Assembly (NCBI RefSeq): GCF_013373795.3
Contig: NZ_CP088022.1
Coordinates: forward strand, 5,332,001 to 5,396,000
Direction: 5' to 3'
Length of the DNA stretch: 64,000 nucleotides
Origin: Bradyrhizobium quebecense
Lineage (GTDB): Bacteria > Pseudomonadota > Alphaproteobacteria > Rhizobiales > Xanthobacteraceae
Below the pieces are notes generated by a model. The model was not told the origin of the DNA, did not search any database, and worked only from the letters and a program-made list of their open reading frames with translations. The translations under genes were made by a program, and so were the position numbers. Of this stretch, positions 55,257 through 63,160 are shown one piece after another; within the stretch, counting starts at the first letter, position 1, and each line of letters opens with the position of its first letter.

Positions 55257-57074
55257 ATGCCCGTCCGCCAGCTTCCCGAACAGCTCGTCAACCGCATCGC
55301 CGCCGGCGAAGTGGTCGAACGCCCTGCGAGCGTCGTCAAGGAACTGGTCGAGAACGCGATCGACGCCGGCGCGAGCCGGATCGACGTATTCACCGACGGC
55401 GGCGGGCGGCGGCGGATCGGCATCACCGACGACGGCGGCGGCATGACGCGCAACGACCTCGCGCTTGCGGTCGATCGCCACGCCACCTCCAAGCTCGACG
55501 ACGAGGACCTCTTGCGCATCCGCACGCTCGGGTTCCGCGGCGAGGCGCTGCCGTCGATCGGCGCGGTCGCCAAGCTCGGCATCACCACGCGCCATGCCAG
55601 CGAACCGCATGCCTGGTCGCTGGCGGTCGAGGGCGGCGAGAAGTCGGAGGTCATGCCGGCTGCGCTCGGGCAGGGCACCCGCGTCGAGGTCAACGAACTC
55701 TTCTATGCAACGCCGGCGCGGCTGAAATTCCTCAAGACCGACCGCACCGAGGCGGAGGCGATCCGCGAGGTGGTGCGGCGCCTCGGCATGGCCCGGCCCG
55801 ATATCGCCTTCACGCTGGCCGGCGAAGAGCGTGCGCCGGTCACATGGGCCGCGGCGCTGCCCGGCGCTGCCGGCCGGCTGACGCGGCTCGGCGACATCCT
55901 GGGCGCGGACTTCCGCGCCAGCGCAATCGAGGTGCGCGCCGAGCGCGAGGGCGTCACGGTCGAGGGCTTTGCCGCCGCGCCGTCGCTGACCCGCGCCAAC
56001 GCACTTGGGCAATATCTGTTCGTCAATGGCCGCCCGGTGCGCGACAAGCTGATCCTCGGCGCCGTGCGTGCGGCCTATTCCGACTATCTGCCGCGCGACC
56101 GCCATCCCGTGGTGGCGCTGTTCGTCACCTGCGACCCGCAGGAGGTCGACGCCAATGTGCACCCGGCCAAGACCGAGGTGCGCTTCCGCAACGCCGGCCT
56201 GGTGCGCGCGCTGATCGTGCACGCTCTGAAGGACGGCTTGGCGCGCGAGGGCAAGCGCACCGCGGCGAACACTGCCGATGGCGCGGCGCTCTCGGCGTTC
56301 CGCCCCGCCTTCACGCCGCCGCGCCCGGGCAATTGGGACTGGCGCAGCTCGCCGTCGTATCCGGTCAATCCGATGCGCGCGTTCGAAGGTGCGACGGCGC
56401 CCGCCTTCGCCGAACCCGGACAGGCCGCCTTCGATGTCGGCACCCCGACCGCGGATGTCCGCTTCGAGGCTGCGCCTGCGCCCGATCTGCTCGACCGGCC
56501 GCTCGGCGCTGCGCGCACCCAGATCCACGAGACCTACATCGTCTCGCAGACCCGCGACGGCCTGATCGTGGTGGACCAGCACGCGGCGCACGAGCGCATC
56601 GTCTACGAGAGACTGAAGGCCTCGCTGGCGAAGAACGGCGTGCAGCGGCAGATCCTCTTGATCCCGGAGATCGTCGAGCTCGATGAGGCGACTGTCGAAA
56701 AGCTGCTCGATCGCGCCGAGGAGCTGGCATCGTTCGGGCTCGCGATCGAATCCTTCGGTCCCGGTGCGGTCGCCGTGCGCGAGACGCCCTCGCTGCTCGG
56801 CAAGGCCAATGCGGCCGGGCTGCTGCGCGACCTCGCAGAACATATGGCCGAGTGGGACGAGGCGCTGCCGCTGGAGCGCCGGCTGATGCACGTCGCCGCC
56901 ACCATGGCCTGCCACGGCTCGGTCCGCGCCGGGAGACGCCTCAAGCCGGAAGAAATGAACGCGCTGCTCCGCGAGATGGAAGACACGCCGAACTCCGGCC
57001 AGTGCAACCACGGCCGCCCGACCTATGTGGAATTGAAGCTGAGCGATATCGAGAAGCTGTTCGGGCGGCGATAA
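55257..57074 (+). CDS. mutL: DNA mismatch repair protein MutL
   Basis: 605 residues. The GHKL ATPase N terminus shows NRIAAGEVVERPASVVKELVENAIDAG, DDGGGM and the GFRGEAL motif. The C-terminal part has the endonuclease motif DQHAAHERIVYE (DQHAx2Ex4E), so the protein should nick DNA itself, as in bacteria without MutH, and the GQCNHGRPT end motif. The Pro/Ala-rich linker (about 340-415) connects the halves. Start ATG 55257. A palindromic repeat and the insertion element follow. Confidence 0.96.
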   Translation: MPVRQLPEQLVNRIAAGEVVERPASVVKELVENAIDAGASRIDVFTDGGGRRRIGITDDGGGMTRNDLALAVDRHATSKLDDEDLLRIRTLGFRGEALPSIGAVAKLGITTRHASEPHAWSLAVEGGEKSEVMPAALGQGTRVEVNELFYATPARLKFLKTDRTEAEAIREVVRRLGMARPDIAFTLAGEERAPVTWAAALPGAAGRLTRLGDILGADFRASAIEVRAEREGVTVEGFAAAPSLTRANALGQYLFVNGRPVRDKLILGAVRAAYSDYLPRDRHPVVALFVTCDPQEVDANVHPAKTEVRFRNAGLVRALIVHALKDGLAREGKRTAANTADGAALSAFRPAFTPPRPGNWDWRSSPSYPVNPMRAFEGATAPAFAEPGQAAFDVGTPTADVRFEAAPAPDLLDRPLGAARTQIHETYIVSQTRDGLIVVDQHAAHERIVYERLKASLAKNGVQRQILLIPEIVELDEATVEKLLDRAEELASFGLAIESFGPGAVAVRETPSLLGKANAAGLLRDLAEHMAEWDEALPLERRLMHVAATMACHGSVRAGRRLKPEEMNALLREMEDTPNSGQCNHGRPTYVELKLSDIEKLFGRR

Positions 57075-57087
57075 CCGCCGCACATTC

Positions 57088-57228
57088 CGTCGTCCCGGGC
57101 AAGCCAACGGGTCGGCGCAAAGCGCCGCCCGATGACAGGCTCCGCGCGACCCGGGACCCATAAACTCCGATGTCTGGGTCGAGAGAAGTTGGGGCCACAG
57201 CGCGCTTCCACAATGCACATTTGTGGTT
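57088..57228. repeat. left part of the palindromic repeat interrupted by the insertion element
   Basis: After mutL the sequence has CGTCGTCCCGGGCAAGCC...CGACCCGGGACCCATAAAC and, at its right edge, CACATTTGTGGTT just before the element. TGTGGTT is the left half of the GTGGTTATGGGTCCC motif found intact at 17.2 and 45.8 kb. Confidence 0.65.
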
Positions 57229-57233
57229 GATGG

Positions 57234-57247
57234 TGTGGACGGCCCCC
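57234..57247. repeat. left subterminal inverted repeat of the IS
   Basis: TGTGGACGGCCCCC, perfect reverse complement of 58577-58590. It lies five bases inside the left edge. Confidence 0.9.
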
Positions 57248-57304
57248 TACGGCATCAGTGTGCCAGAATGAGGTTGTTGTAAATCTCAGACAAGGAGACC
57301 GTCC

Positions 57305-58333
57305 GTGAGAGAGATTATCCGTATTGGGATGGATACGTCGAAGCATATTTTTGTGCTGCATGGAGTTGACGCGGCGGAACAGCCGGTGTTGCGCAAGAAG
57401 CTGTCGCGCAAGCAGGTGCTTGAGTTTTTTGCCAAGCTTCCGCCGACCGTGATCGGGATGGAGGCCTGCGGGGCGGCTCATTACTGGGGGCGCGAGCTTG
57501 GCAAGCTTGGCCATGAGGTGAAGCTGATAGCGCCGCAGTTGGTGAAGCCTTATGTGCTGCGGAACAAGAACGACGGGCGAGATGCGGATGGGGTGTGCGA
57601 AGCGATGGGCCGACCGCGGATGCGGTTTGTGCCGGTGAAGAGCGCCGAACAGCAGGCCGCGCTGATGCTTGCAGGTGTCCGCGATGGGCTGATCGGCCGC
57701 CGTACCCAGCTCAGCAATGCGATCCGCGGCTACGCGGCGGAGTTTGGCCTGATCGCGCCGAAGGGGTTGGACAAGATCGAGCCGCTGTTGGCCCGGATCA
57801 CGCAGGACGAGAGCGTTCCCGCTATGGCGCGCGAGCTGTTCGCCATGCAGGGCCGTGACTATGCGCAGTTGCAGGGTGAGCTGAAGGCGGTCGAGGCCAG
57901 GCTGCTGGCCTGGCACCAGGCCAACGCCACAAGCCGTCGTCTGGCCCAGATCCCCTCGGTCGGTCCGATCATCGCGACCTCGCTTGTGATGAAGACGCCG
58001 GACCCGCACGCCTTCCGCTCCGGCCGCTTGTTCGCGGCCTGGCTCGGCCTGACGCCCAAGGACCATTCCACCGCCGGCAAAACCAGGCTCGGCAAGATCA
58101 CCCGCGCTGGCGACGAGACCCTGCGTCGCCTGCTCGTGGCCGGGGCGACCGCGGTGATCCGGCAGGCAAGGCTCGGGCGCGGCCACCCCTCGCGCTGGCT
58201 CGTGGCGTTGCTCAGGCGCAAGCCGCCGAAGCTTGCGGCCGTGGCGCTCGCCAACAAGGTGGCCCGCATCGCCTGGAAGCTGATGGCGACCGGCGAGAGC
58301 TATGATGCCGCACGCATGAACGCTGTCACCTAA
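57305..58333 (+). CDS. IS110-family transposase (DEDD recombinase)
   Basis: 342 residues. The RuvC-like DEDD domain starts with Asp10 (GMDTSK) and Glu53 (GMEACG), followed by the Asp cluster in NKNDGRDADG (90-95). A coiled-coil stretch links to the C-terminal domain with the PSVGPIIATSL helix-hairpin and the conserved serine in LTPKDHSTAGKTRLGKITRAGD, the nucleophile that links to DNA. GAGACCGTCC and GTG-type start 57305 are plausible (AAGGAGAC upstream). All catalytic residues are present, so it may be active. The 257 bases after it hold the predicted guide RNA. Confidence 0.95.
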   Translation: MREIIRIGMDTSKHIFVLHGVDAAEQPVLRKKLSRKQVLEFFAKLPPTVIGMEACGAAHYWGRELGKLGHEVKLIAPQLVKPYVLRNKNDGRDADGVCEAMGRPRMRFVPVKSAEQQAALMLAGVRDGLIGRRTQLSNAIRGYAAEFGLIAPKGLDKIEPLLARITQDESVPAMARELFAMQGRDYAQLQGELKAVEARLLAWHQANATSRRLAQIPSVGPIIATSLVMKTPDPHAFRSGRLFAAWLGLTPKDHSTAGKTRLGKITRAGDETLRRLLVAGATAVIRQARLGRGHPSRWLVALLRRKPPKLAAVALANKVARIAWKLMATGESYDAARMNAVT

Positions 58334-58399
58334 CAAGTCGGCCGGCCGGACGTAGCGCTCGCCGGACGAACCGGAGCTGCAAGAGCAGATGGAATGATC

Positions 58400-58550
58400 G
58401 ATCGATCCAGAACGCGAGACAAGCCGCGGGACCCATTGGCCTTCACAAGGTCGCCAGGTTGTTTGGCACTCGCGTCGCGGAAACCATCTTGGCCCAGCGA
58501 TCAACACGATCGCATCAAACAGGCCGGACATATGGATGACAGCGATCCGA
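58400..58550 (+). ncRNA. predicted bridge RNA/seekRNA of the IS (loops 58414-58473 and 58474-58546)
   Basis: Two internal loops can be folded by eye. First loop: closing stem GCGAG (58414-58418)/CTCGC (58469-58473), inner hairpin GGCCTT-CAC-AAGGTC (58438-58452); left strand GGGACCCAT (58428-58436), complementary to the target half ATGGGTCCC; right strand GGTT (58457-58460), same as the other half. Second loop: closing stem GTCGC/GCGAT (58474-58478/58542-58546), inner hairpin GCGATC-AACAC-GATCGC (58497-58513); left strand ACCATC (58483-58488), complementary to the left IS end GATGGT; right strand ACAT (58528-58531), same as the right IS end. Exact RNA ends are not known. Confidence 0.7.
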
Positions 58551-58576
58551 CCAATCCCAGAAAGCTCTTGTGCCAC

Positions 58577-58590
58577 GGGGGCCGTCCACA
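58577..58590. repeat. right subterminal inverted repeat of the IS
   Basis: GGGGGCCGTCCACA, perfect reverse complement of 57234-57247, one base inside the right edge. Confidence 0.9.
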
Positions 58591-58591
58591 T

Positions 58592-58637
58592 ATGGGTCCC
58601 TGCTCCCGTGCGCAATTGCGCACTAGGCAGGGACGGC
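58592..58637. repeat. right part of the interrupted palindromic repeat
   Basis: ATGGGTCCCTGCTCCCGTGC then GCAATTGCGCACTAGGCAGGGACGG. It matches, in reverse, the intact copy at 45738-45787 with one or two differences. Confidence 0.8.
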
Positions 58638-58659
58638 AGATCAGGGCATCCTACGAAAC

Positions 58660-59268
58660 CTATCGCGCGAACACCTCCAGCGCCGTCCGAAGCTGTGCGA
58701 TCCATTCATCGCCGTCCTCGAACCCGCCTGCCGCGATCCGCTTGCACACCTGATCGAGATCATCGCCATCGGCTGCCTGCTTGCCGACCTGCCGCGCAAT
58801 CGCAGCATAGCCCTCCGTCAGCAGCACCAGACCCGGCGCATTCGCGGCAACATATTGCTCGTGCGCCTCGCGGAAGAGCTGCGAGGCCTCGTCGTATCGG
58901 CCGAGCGCCAGATCGAACGCCCCCACCATCCAGACGCCCGTTGCCTCGCGCAGAGGTCCGAGCTCCAGGGTCCGCACCAGCCCGAGCGAGCGTTCTGCAA
59001 GCTCGCGCGCGGCGAGCAGATTGTCTGGGCTGATCGGCTTGTCGGAAACGCTCCAGCCCGGCCAGCAATCGGCCGCCGCGTTGAACGTCCACCGCTGAAC
59101 CATTGTGAGCGCTTCACGCTCGTCGCCATCCTGCGCGCCACAACCACGCTCGATCTGGTCGGCGGCATCGCGCGCGGCTGCAAGCAGCGCTGCGTCATCA
59201 CCCGCACGGCGCAACGCCTTGACGTGCGTCTCCAGCTGACCGGCCAGTCCGGCAAGAGTGTCGGCCAT
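58660..59268 (-). CDS. hypothetical helical (TPR-like) protein
   Basis: 202 residues, no signal peptide. Several alpha-helical pairs are visible, one of them close to a tetratricopeptide repeat (ATGVWMVGAFDLALGRYDEASQLFREAHEQYVAANAPGLVLLTEGYAAIARQ, here spanning about 110-160). The protein is acidic with a Trp-rich part in the middle. I do not recognise a family function; protein-protein binding is the likely role of the helical repeats. Next to it lies rsmD on the same strand. Confidence 0.7.
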   Translation of the reverse strand: MADTLAGLAGQLETHVKALRRAGDDAALLAAARDAADQIERGCGAQDGDEREALTMVQRWTFNAAADCWPGWSVSDKPISPDNLLAARELAERSLGLVRTLELGPLREATGVWMVGAFDLALGRYDEASQLFREAHEQYVAANAPGLVLLTEGYAAIARQVGKQAADGDDLDQVCKRIAAGGFEDGDEWIAQLRTALEVFAR

Positions 59269-59361
59269 GGTTCGCGCTCCGCAAACGGCGTTGAATCAGT
59301 CTGGGGGTGGAGAAGGCGCAACCACCATAAAGTCAGCGGATGACGCTGACACCAATGCGCC

Positions 59362-59919
59362 CTACACTTTTTCGCGAAGGAACACGAACTCGGTGTCGTC
59401 ATAGGCGCGCCGCTCGAGCTCCTCGAACCCTTCGGGCGCCGCGAACGCCGCGGCCTTGGCCTCCTCGACCACGAGCAGCGCGCCCGGCGTCAGCCAGCCG
59501 CCGTCGCGCAGCGAGGCGAGCGCCTTGTCGGCGAGCCCCTTGCCATAGGGCGGATCGAGGAACACAAGCGAGAACGGCTCGACCGGATGCGCAGGTCCGA
59601 GATCGGTGGCATCGCGGCGATAGACCTTGGTCGTCCCGCCAAGGCCGAGCGACTCGACATTGTTGCGCAGCAGCGCCCGCGCCTCGGCGCCATTGTCGAC
59701 GAACAGCGTGAACTTCGCGCCGCGCGAAACCGCCTCGATACCGAGCGCGCCGGTGCCGGCAAACAGATCGAGCACGCGCGCATCCTCAATCGGATTGTCG
59801 TAGGCGTGGACGAGGATATTGAACACGGACTCGCGCAGGCGGTCCGCGGTCGGACGGATGTCGCGGCCCGACGGCGAAGCGAGATTGCGGCCCTTCAGCC
59901 TGCCCCCAACGACGCGCAT
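59362..59919 (-). CDS. rsmD: 16S rRNA (guanine(966)-N(2))-methyltransferase
   Basis: 185 residues. It methylates G966 of 16S rRNA. The N terminus MRVVGGRLKGRNLASPSGRDIRPTADRLRESVFNIL, divided here, is characteristic; then the SAM-binding VLDLFAGTGALGIEAVSRG and the catalytic LVFLDPPYGKG. Upstream on the minus strand, across a repeat, is the pseudouridine synthase gene; rsmD often follows such a gene in alphaproteobacteria. A role in ribosome maturation is shared by the two. Confidence 0.95.
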   Translation of the reverse strand: MRVVGGRLKGRNLASPSGRDIRPTADRLRESVFNILVHAYDNPIEDARVLDLFAGTGALGIEAVSRGAKFTLFVDNGAEARALLRNNVESLGLGGTTKVYRRDATDLGPAHPVEPFSLVFLDPPYGKGLADKALASLRDGGWLTPGALLVVEEAKAAAFAAPEGFEELERRAYDDTEFVFLREKV

Positions 59920-59954
59920 TACAGAGCTCGGATGTTTGCCGCACGCGCGGTGCG

Positions 59955-60062
59955 TTCCCTCCCCCCTTGTGGGGGAGGGCTAGGGAGGGGGGTGCCCCAC
60001 GGGAGGTCTGAGCAAGCGGTACCCCCTTCCCCAACCCTTCCCCACAAGGGGGAAGGGAGCAG
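59955..60062. repeat. CCCCCCTTGTGGGGGAGGG-type inverted repeat
   Basis: CTCCCCCCTTGTGGGGGAGG then GCTAGGGAGGGGGGT faces ACCCCCTTCCCCAACCCTTC then CCCACAAGGGGGAAGGGAG. Same family as 50180-50345. Confidence 0.75.
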
Positions 60063-60116
60063 AGAGTGCCGTTCAGCAACCATCGCGGCAAAAAACGCGC
60101 GGCCCATTCTGTTCCT

Positions 60117-62240
60117 CTACTCGTCCTTCGGCGTGAGATCGCGCTTGCCGTGATAACCGCGCTTGGGACGGCGCGGCGGGCCATAGCCGTTGGCCTCGTC
60201 CTCGTTGCGGGCGCGGGCTTCCTCGCTGCCGGTGCGTTGCACCAGCACGCGGCGGCCCTTGCGGTCATTGATCGTTTCGCGCTTGCTGGGCTTCGGCTTC
60301 CTGGCGGGCGCATCGTCGCCGTCGCCGGCGTCACGCTGCTCCGGCCGCGTGAAGTCCGCACCTGCGACCTTGGCGATCTTCTCGCCGAGCTGCTCGCGCA
60401 GCACCCGCGTCTTGACCTCCTCGACCTTGCCCTCCTCGAGCTCGCCGAGCTGGAACGGGCCGTAGGAGATCCGGATCAGCCGGTTCACCTCGAGCCCGAG
60501 ATGCGCCATGACGTTGCGCACCTCACGGTTCTTGCCCTCGCGGATCGCGAATACCACCCACACATTGGCGCTCTGGTCGCGCTCCAGCGTGGCATCGATC
60601 GGCCCGTATTTGACGCCATCGACCTCGATGCCGTCCTTGAGCTGGTCGAGCTGGCCCTGCGTCACCTCGCCATGCGCGCGCACGCGGTAGCGCCGCAGCC
60701 ATCCGGTGTCGGGATGCTCCAGCGTCCGCGCCAGGCCCCCGTCATTGGTGAGCAGCAGCAGGCCCTCGGTGTTGAAATCGAGCCGGCCGATCGAGATCAG
60801 CCGCGGCAGGCCCTCGGGCAGATTGTCGAACACGGTCGGCCGTCCCTCGGGGTCGGCATGCGTCGTCATCAGCCCGCGCGGCTTGTGATACATGAACAGC
60901 CGCGTCCGCTCGCGCGGCGGCAACGGCTTGCCGTCGACCGCCACGACATCGTTCTCGGTGATATCGAGCGCCGGCGAGTTGATCACGCGTCCGTTGACGG
61001 TGACGCGGCCCTGGGTGACGATCTCCTCGGCATCGCGGCGCGAGGCGAGGCCGGCGCGCGCCAGCACCTTGGCAATGCGTTCGCCCGCCTTCTTCGGCTT
61101 CGGCTCGGGACGCTCGCGGCGGTCATCGTAGGAGCGTTCGCGATAGGCACCGCGGCCACCGAACGCCGGGCGCTTGGCAAAGACCTTGCTGTCGTCCTCG
61201 TTCTCGCGGCGCGGCCGATCGCCGAAACGGCCTTCGCTGCGCGGATGCTCCTGCCAGTCGGTACGGCCTTCGGGGCGCTCACGGCGGCGATCGCCGGCTT
61301 CGTCGTCACGATCCCAGCGCGGCCGGCTGAACTTCGGCCGCTCGTGACGATCGCCCTGCTCGCGGTCGTCGCGGGAGCGCGAGAACCGCGGCCGCTCGCC
61401 GCCGCCGCGATCGTCGCGCGGCCTGTCGAAATTGCGCGGGCCGTCGCGGAACGGACGCGAACCACGCTCCGGACGATCGGAGCCGCCCTCGCGCTTCTGC
61501 CACGGCTTGGATTCGCCGCGCGGCGGCCGGTCGCCAAAATCCTTGCGCGGGCCGCGATCCGCCGCACCGCGCTTGAACTTGCTGTCGCCGCCGAATTTCC
61601 GTGCGGGCCGGTCGCCATCGCGCGAAGGACGGTCGCCGAACGATCGCTCGCCACGCGGCGTATAGGGCCGCTTCTCGCCGTCACGCTCGCGCGGCGCGTA
61701 AGGCTTCCTGTCGCCGAACTTCCGATCGGAAGACCGCCCCGCCGGGCGCGCATCATCGCGATCGCGCCGCGGCGGGCGATCGTCGCGATTGAAGTTCGGA
61801 CGGTCGCCGCGGGGCGTAAAGGGGCGCTTTTCGCCGCCGCGATCTTCGCGCGGCTTGAACGAACGCTTTTCGCCATCCCCGCCGCGATCAAATCTCGGCC
61901 GGTCGCCGCGCGCCTTGAACGTGCGCTTCTCGCCATCGCCGTCACGCGCGGGCCGATCGCGGAATGGCCGATCGCCACGGGCATCATCGCGGTTGAACCT
62001 CGGCTTGTCGCCGAACTCGCGGCGCGGCGGACGGTCCTCGCGATCGCCGCGATAGGGCCGCTTTTCGCCATCGCCCTTGCCGGCAAACTTCTTGTCGCCA
62101 AAGCCGCGCTTGGCAAATTTCTTGTCCGGTCCGCGGGCGGCGCCGGAGCGGCCCTTGCCACCGCCGGCGCGGCCCTGGCCACCGCCGGGCCGATCACGCC
62201 GGCCGCGGGGATCGTTGTTTTTGTCGCTGTCGCGGGGCAT
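60117..62240 (-). CDS. RluB/RsuA-type pseudouridine synthase with a long Arg/Asp/Gly-rich N terminus
   Basis: 707 residues. Only about the last 320 form known domains: an S4 RNA-binding domain (about 386-445, RIAKVLARAGLASRRDAEEI) and the RsuA-family synthase with the catalytic Asp488 in GRLDFNTEGLLLLTNDG. The first 385 residues are a disordered chain of Arg, Asp, Gly, Lys, Phe and Pro, with repeated RGDRPRFDR and GDGEKR units, as in RGG/RNA-chaperone tails. The C-terminal end is also Arg/Lys-rich. It modifies 23S (or 16S) rRNA. Tails of this length are known in related Bradyrhizobium proteins, as I recall, but far longer than in E. coli RluB. Confidence 0.9.
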   Translation of the reverse strand: MPRDSDKNNDPRGRRDRPGGGQGRAGGGKGRSGAARGPDKKFAKRGFGDKKFAGKGDGEKRPYRGDREDRPPRREFGDKPRFNRDDARGDRPFRDRPARDGDGEKRTFKARGDRPRFDRGGDGEKRSFKPREDRGGEKRPFTPRGDRPNFNRDDRPPRRDRDDARPAGRSSDRKFGDRKPYAPRERDGEKRPYTPRGERSFGDRPSRDGDRPARKFGGDSKFKRGAADRGPRKDFGDRPPRGESKPWQKREGGSDRPERGSRPFRDGPRNFDRPRDDRGGGERPRFSRSRDDREQGDRHERPKFSRPRWDRDDEAGDRRRERPEGRTDWQEHPRSEGRFGDRPRRENEDDSKVFAKRPAFGGRGAYRERSYDDRRERPEPKPKKAGERIAKVLARAGLASRRDAEEIVTQGRVTVNGRVINSPALDITENDVVAVDGKPLPPRERTRLFMYHKPRGLMTTHADPEGRPTVFDNLPEGLPRLISIGRLDFNTEGLLLLTNDGGLARTLEHPDTGWLRRYRVRAHGEVTQGQLDQLKDGIEVDGVKYGPIDATLERDQSANVWVVFAIREGKNREVRNVMAHLGLEVNRLIRISYGPFQLGELEEGKVEEVKTRVLREQLGEKIAKVAGADFTRPEQRDAGDGDDAPARKPKPSKRETINDRKGRRVLVQRTGSEEARARNEDEANGYGPPRRPKRGYHGKRDLTPKDE

Positions 62241-62381
62241 GAATAATCTCGCTGGACGTTCAATTGGGGTGCAAGGGCAGCCGGGCGTACGCGCCCTGTT
62301 GGCAGCGCATTTGACGCAAAACCGGCATCCACTTTTGCTGAAGGCGAAGCTACTAGCAGGTTTCTTCCGATGATACGAGGC

Positions 62382-62828
62382 ATGTCAGCCCCTTCTTTCA
62401 TGGATTTGGCGCTGAAAACGGCCGAAAACGCCGGAAAAGCCGGCGAAGTTCCGATCGGATGCGTGATTGTCCGGGGTTACGAGATCATCGCAACCGCCAG
62501 CAATCGCACCCTCACCGACCGCGATCCGACCGCCCATGCCGAAGTCCTGGCGATCCGGCAGGCCGCCGAGGCCATCGGCACCGAGCGGCTGGTCGATTGC
62601 GACCTCTACGTGACGCTGGAGCCCTGCACCATGTGCGCCGGCGCGATCTCCTTGGCCCGCATCCGCCGGCTGTATTACGGCGCCGCCGACCCCAAGGGCG
62701 GCGCGGTCGAGTCAGGCGTGCGGTTCTTCGCGCAGCCGACCTGCCACCACGTCCCGGAGGTCTACGGCGCAGTCGGCGAGACCGAGTCCGCGCGCCTCCT
62801 GCGCGAGTTCTTCAGGGAGCGGCGGTGA
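62382..62828 (+). CDS. tadA: tRNA-specific adenosine deaminase
   Basis: 148 residues from ATG 62382 (MSAPSFMDLALK); ATG 62370 or 62400 are alternatives and no good ribosome-binding site decides. It deaminates A34 to inosine in tRNA-Arg(ACG). The zinc site is complete: HAEVLAI (His and the proton-shuttling Glu) and PCTMCAG (two Cys). It is divergent from the pseudouridine synthase gene across 141 bases. Confidence 0.93.
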   Translation: MSAPSFMDLALKTAENAGKAGEVPIGCVIVRGYEIIATASNRTLTDRDPTAHAEVLAIRQAAEAIGTERLVDCDLYVTLEPCTMCAGAISLARIRRLYYGAADPKGGAVESGVRFFAQPTCHHVPEVYGAVGETESARLLREFFRERR

Positions 62829-62879
62829 CGCTCCCTGAAGCGGGATGAAGTTAGGTTGAATCGGTTTGGCCGCGAATGC

Positions 62880-63005
62880 GGTTCACCTCTCCCCGGCGGG
62901 GAGAGGTCGATTTGCGTAGCAAATCGGGTGAGGGGCCGCAGTACTAACGAGAGACCGTGATCCCTCACCCGGCGCTACGCGCCGACCTCTCCCAAGGGAG
63001 AGGTG
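62880..63005. repeat. CTCTCCCCGGCGGGGAGAGG-type repeat
   Basis: CACCTCTCCCCGGCGGGGAG then AGGTCGATTTGCGTAGCAAA and TCGGGTGAGGGGCC is followed by CCCTCACCCGGCGCTACGCG and CCGACCTCTCCC...AGGTG. A composite of two hairpins, similar to 1521-1671. Confidence 0.75.
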
Positions 63006-63071
63006 AACTTCCGCTGCCGCTCCCAGACAAACCTGATCCCATCCCGCTCTAGCCCGGATGAAGCTCCCTCT

Positions 63072-63160
63072 CATCATTGCGAGCGAAGCGAAGCAATCCA
63101 TGTCTCGGCACGGGGGTCGAGTGGATTGCTTCGTCGCTTCGCTCCTCGCAATGACCGCTA
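63072..63160. repeat. palindrome with ATTGCGAGCGAAGCGAAGCA arms
   Basis: TCATTGCGAGCGAAGCGAAG then CAATCCA faces TGGATTGCTTCGTCGCTTCG then CTCCTCGCAATGA. A dyad of about 27 bp arms with a 25-base centre, directly before the stop of the hydrolase gene. The hydrolase stop lies just inside it. Confidence 0.8.

Larger units (their letters stand above)
57229..58591 (+). mobile_element. complete IS110-family (IS1111-like) insertion sequence, 1363 bp
   Basis: One transposase gene plus non-coding ends. Subterminal inverted repeats TGTGGACGGCCCCC (57234-57247) and GGGGGCCGTCCACA (58577-58590) are a perfect 14-bp match. With edges GATGGTGTGG... (57229) and ...GTCCACAT (58591), removing the element joins ...TTTGTGGTT to ATGGGTCCCTGC..., the exact GGTTATGGGTCCC motif of uninterrupted repeats. 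No target duplication is then needed, as is usual for IS110. The long right non-coding end carries a predicted guide RNA. Subterminal repeats and a right-hand RNA region favour the IS1111 group. Confidence 0.88.

Noticed and set aside
57230..58595. ATGG as a 4-base target duplication of the IS
   Set aside because: ATGG occurs at both edges, but ends at 57229 and 58591 restore the consensus repeat exactly and fit the guide loops; IS110 elements usually make no duplication.
60066..62246. 726-codon open frame on the plus strand
   Set aside because: It lies opposite the repetitive Arg/Asp/Gly-rich tail of the pseudouridine synthase; the repeats keep several frames open. No domain or ribosome-binding site.
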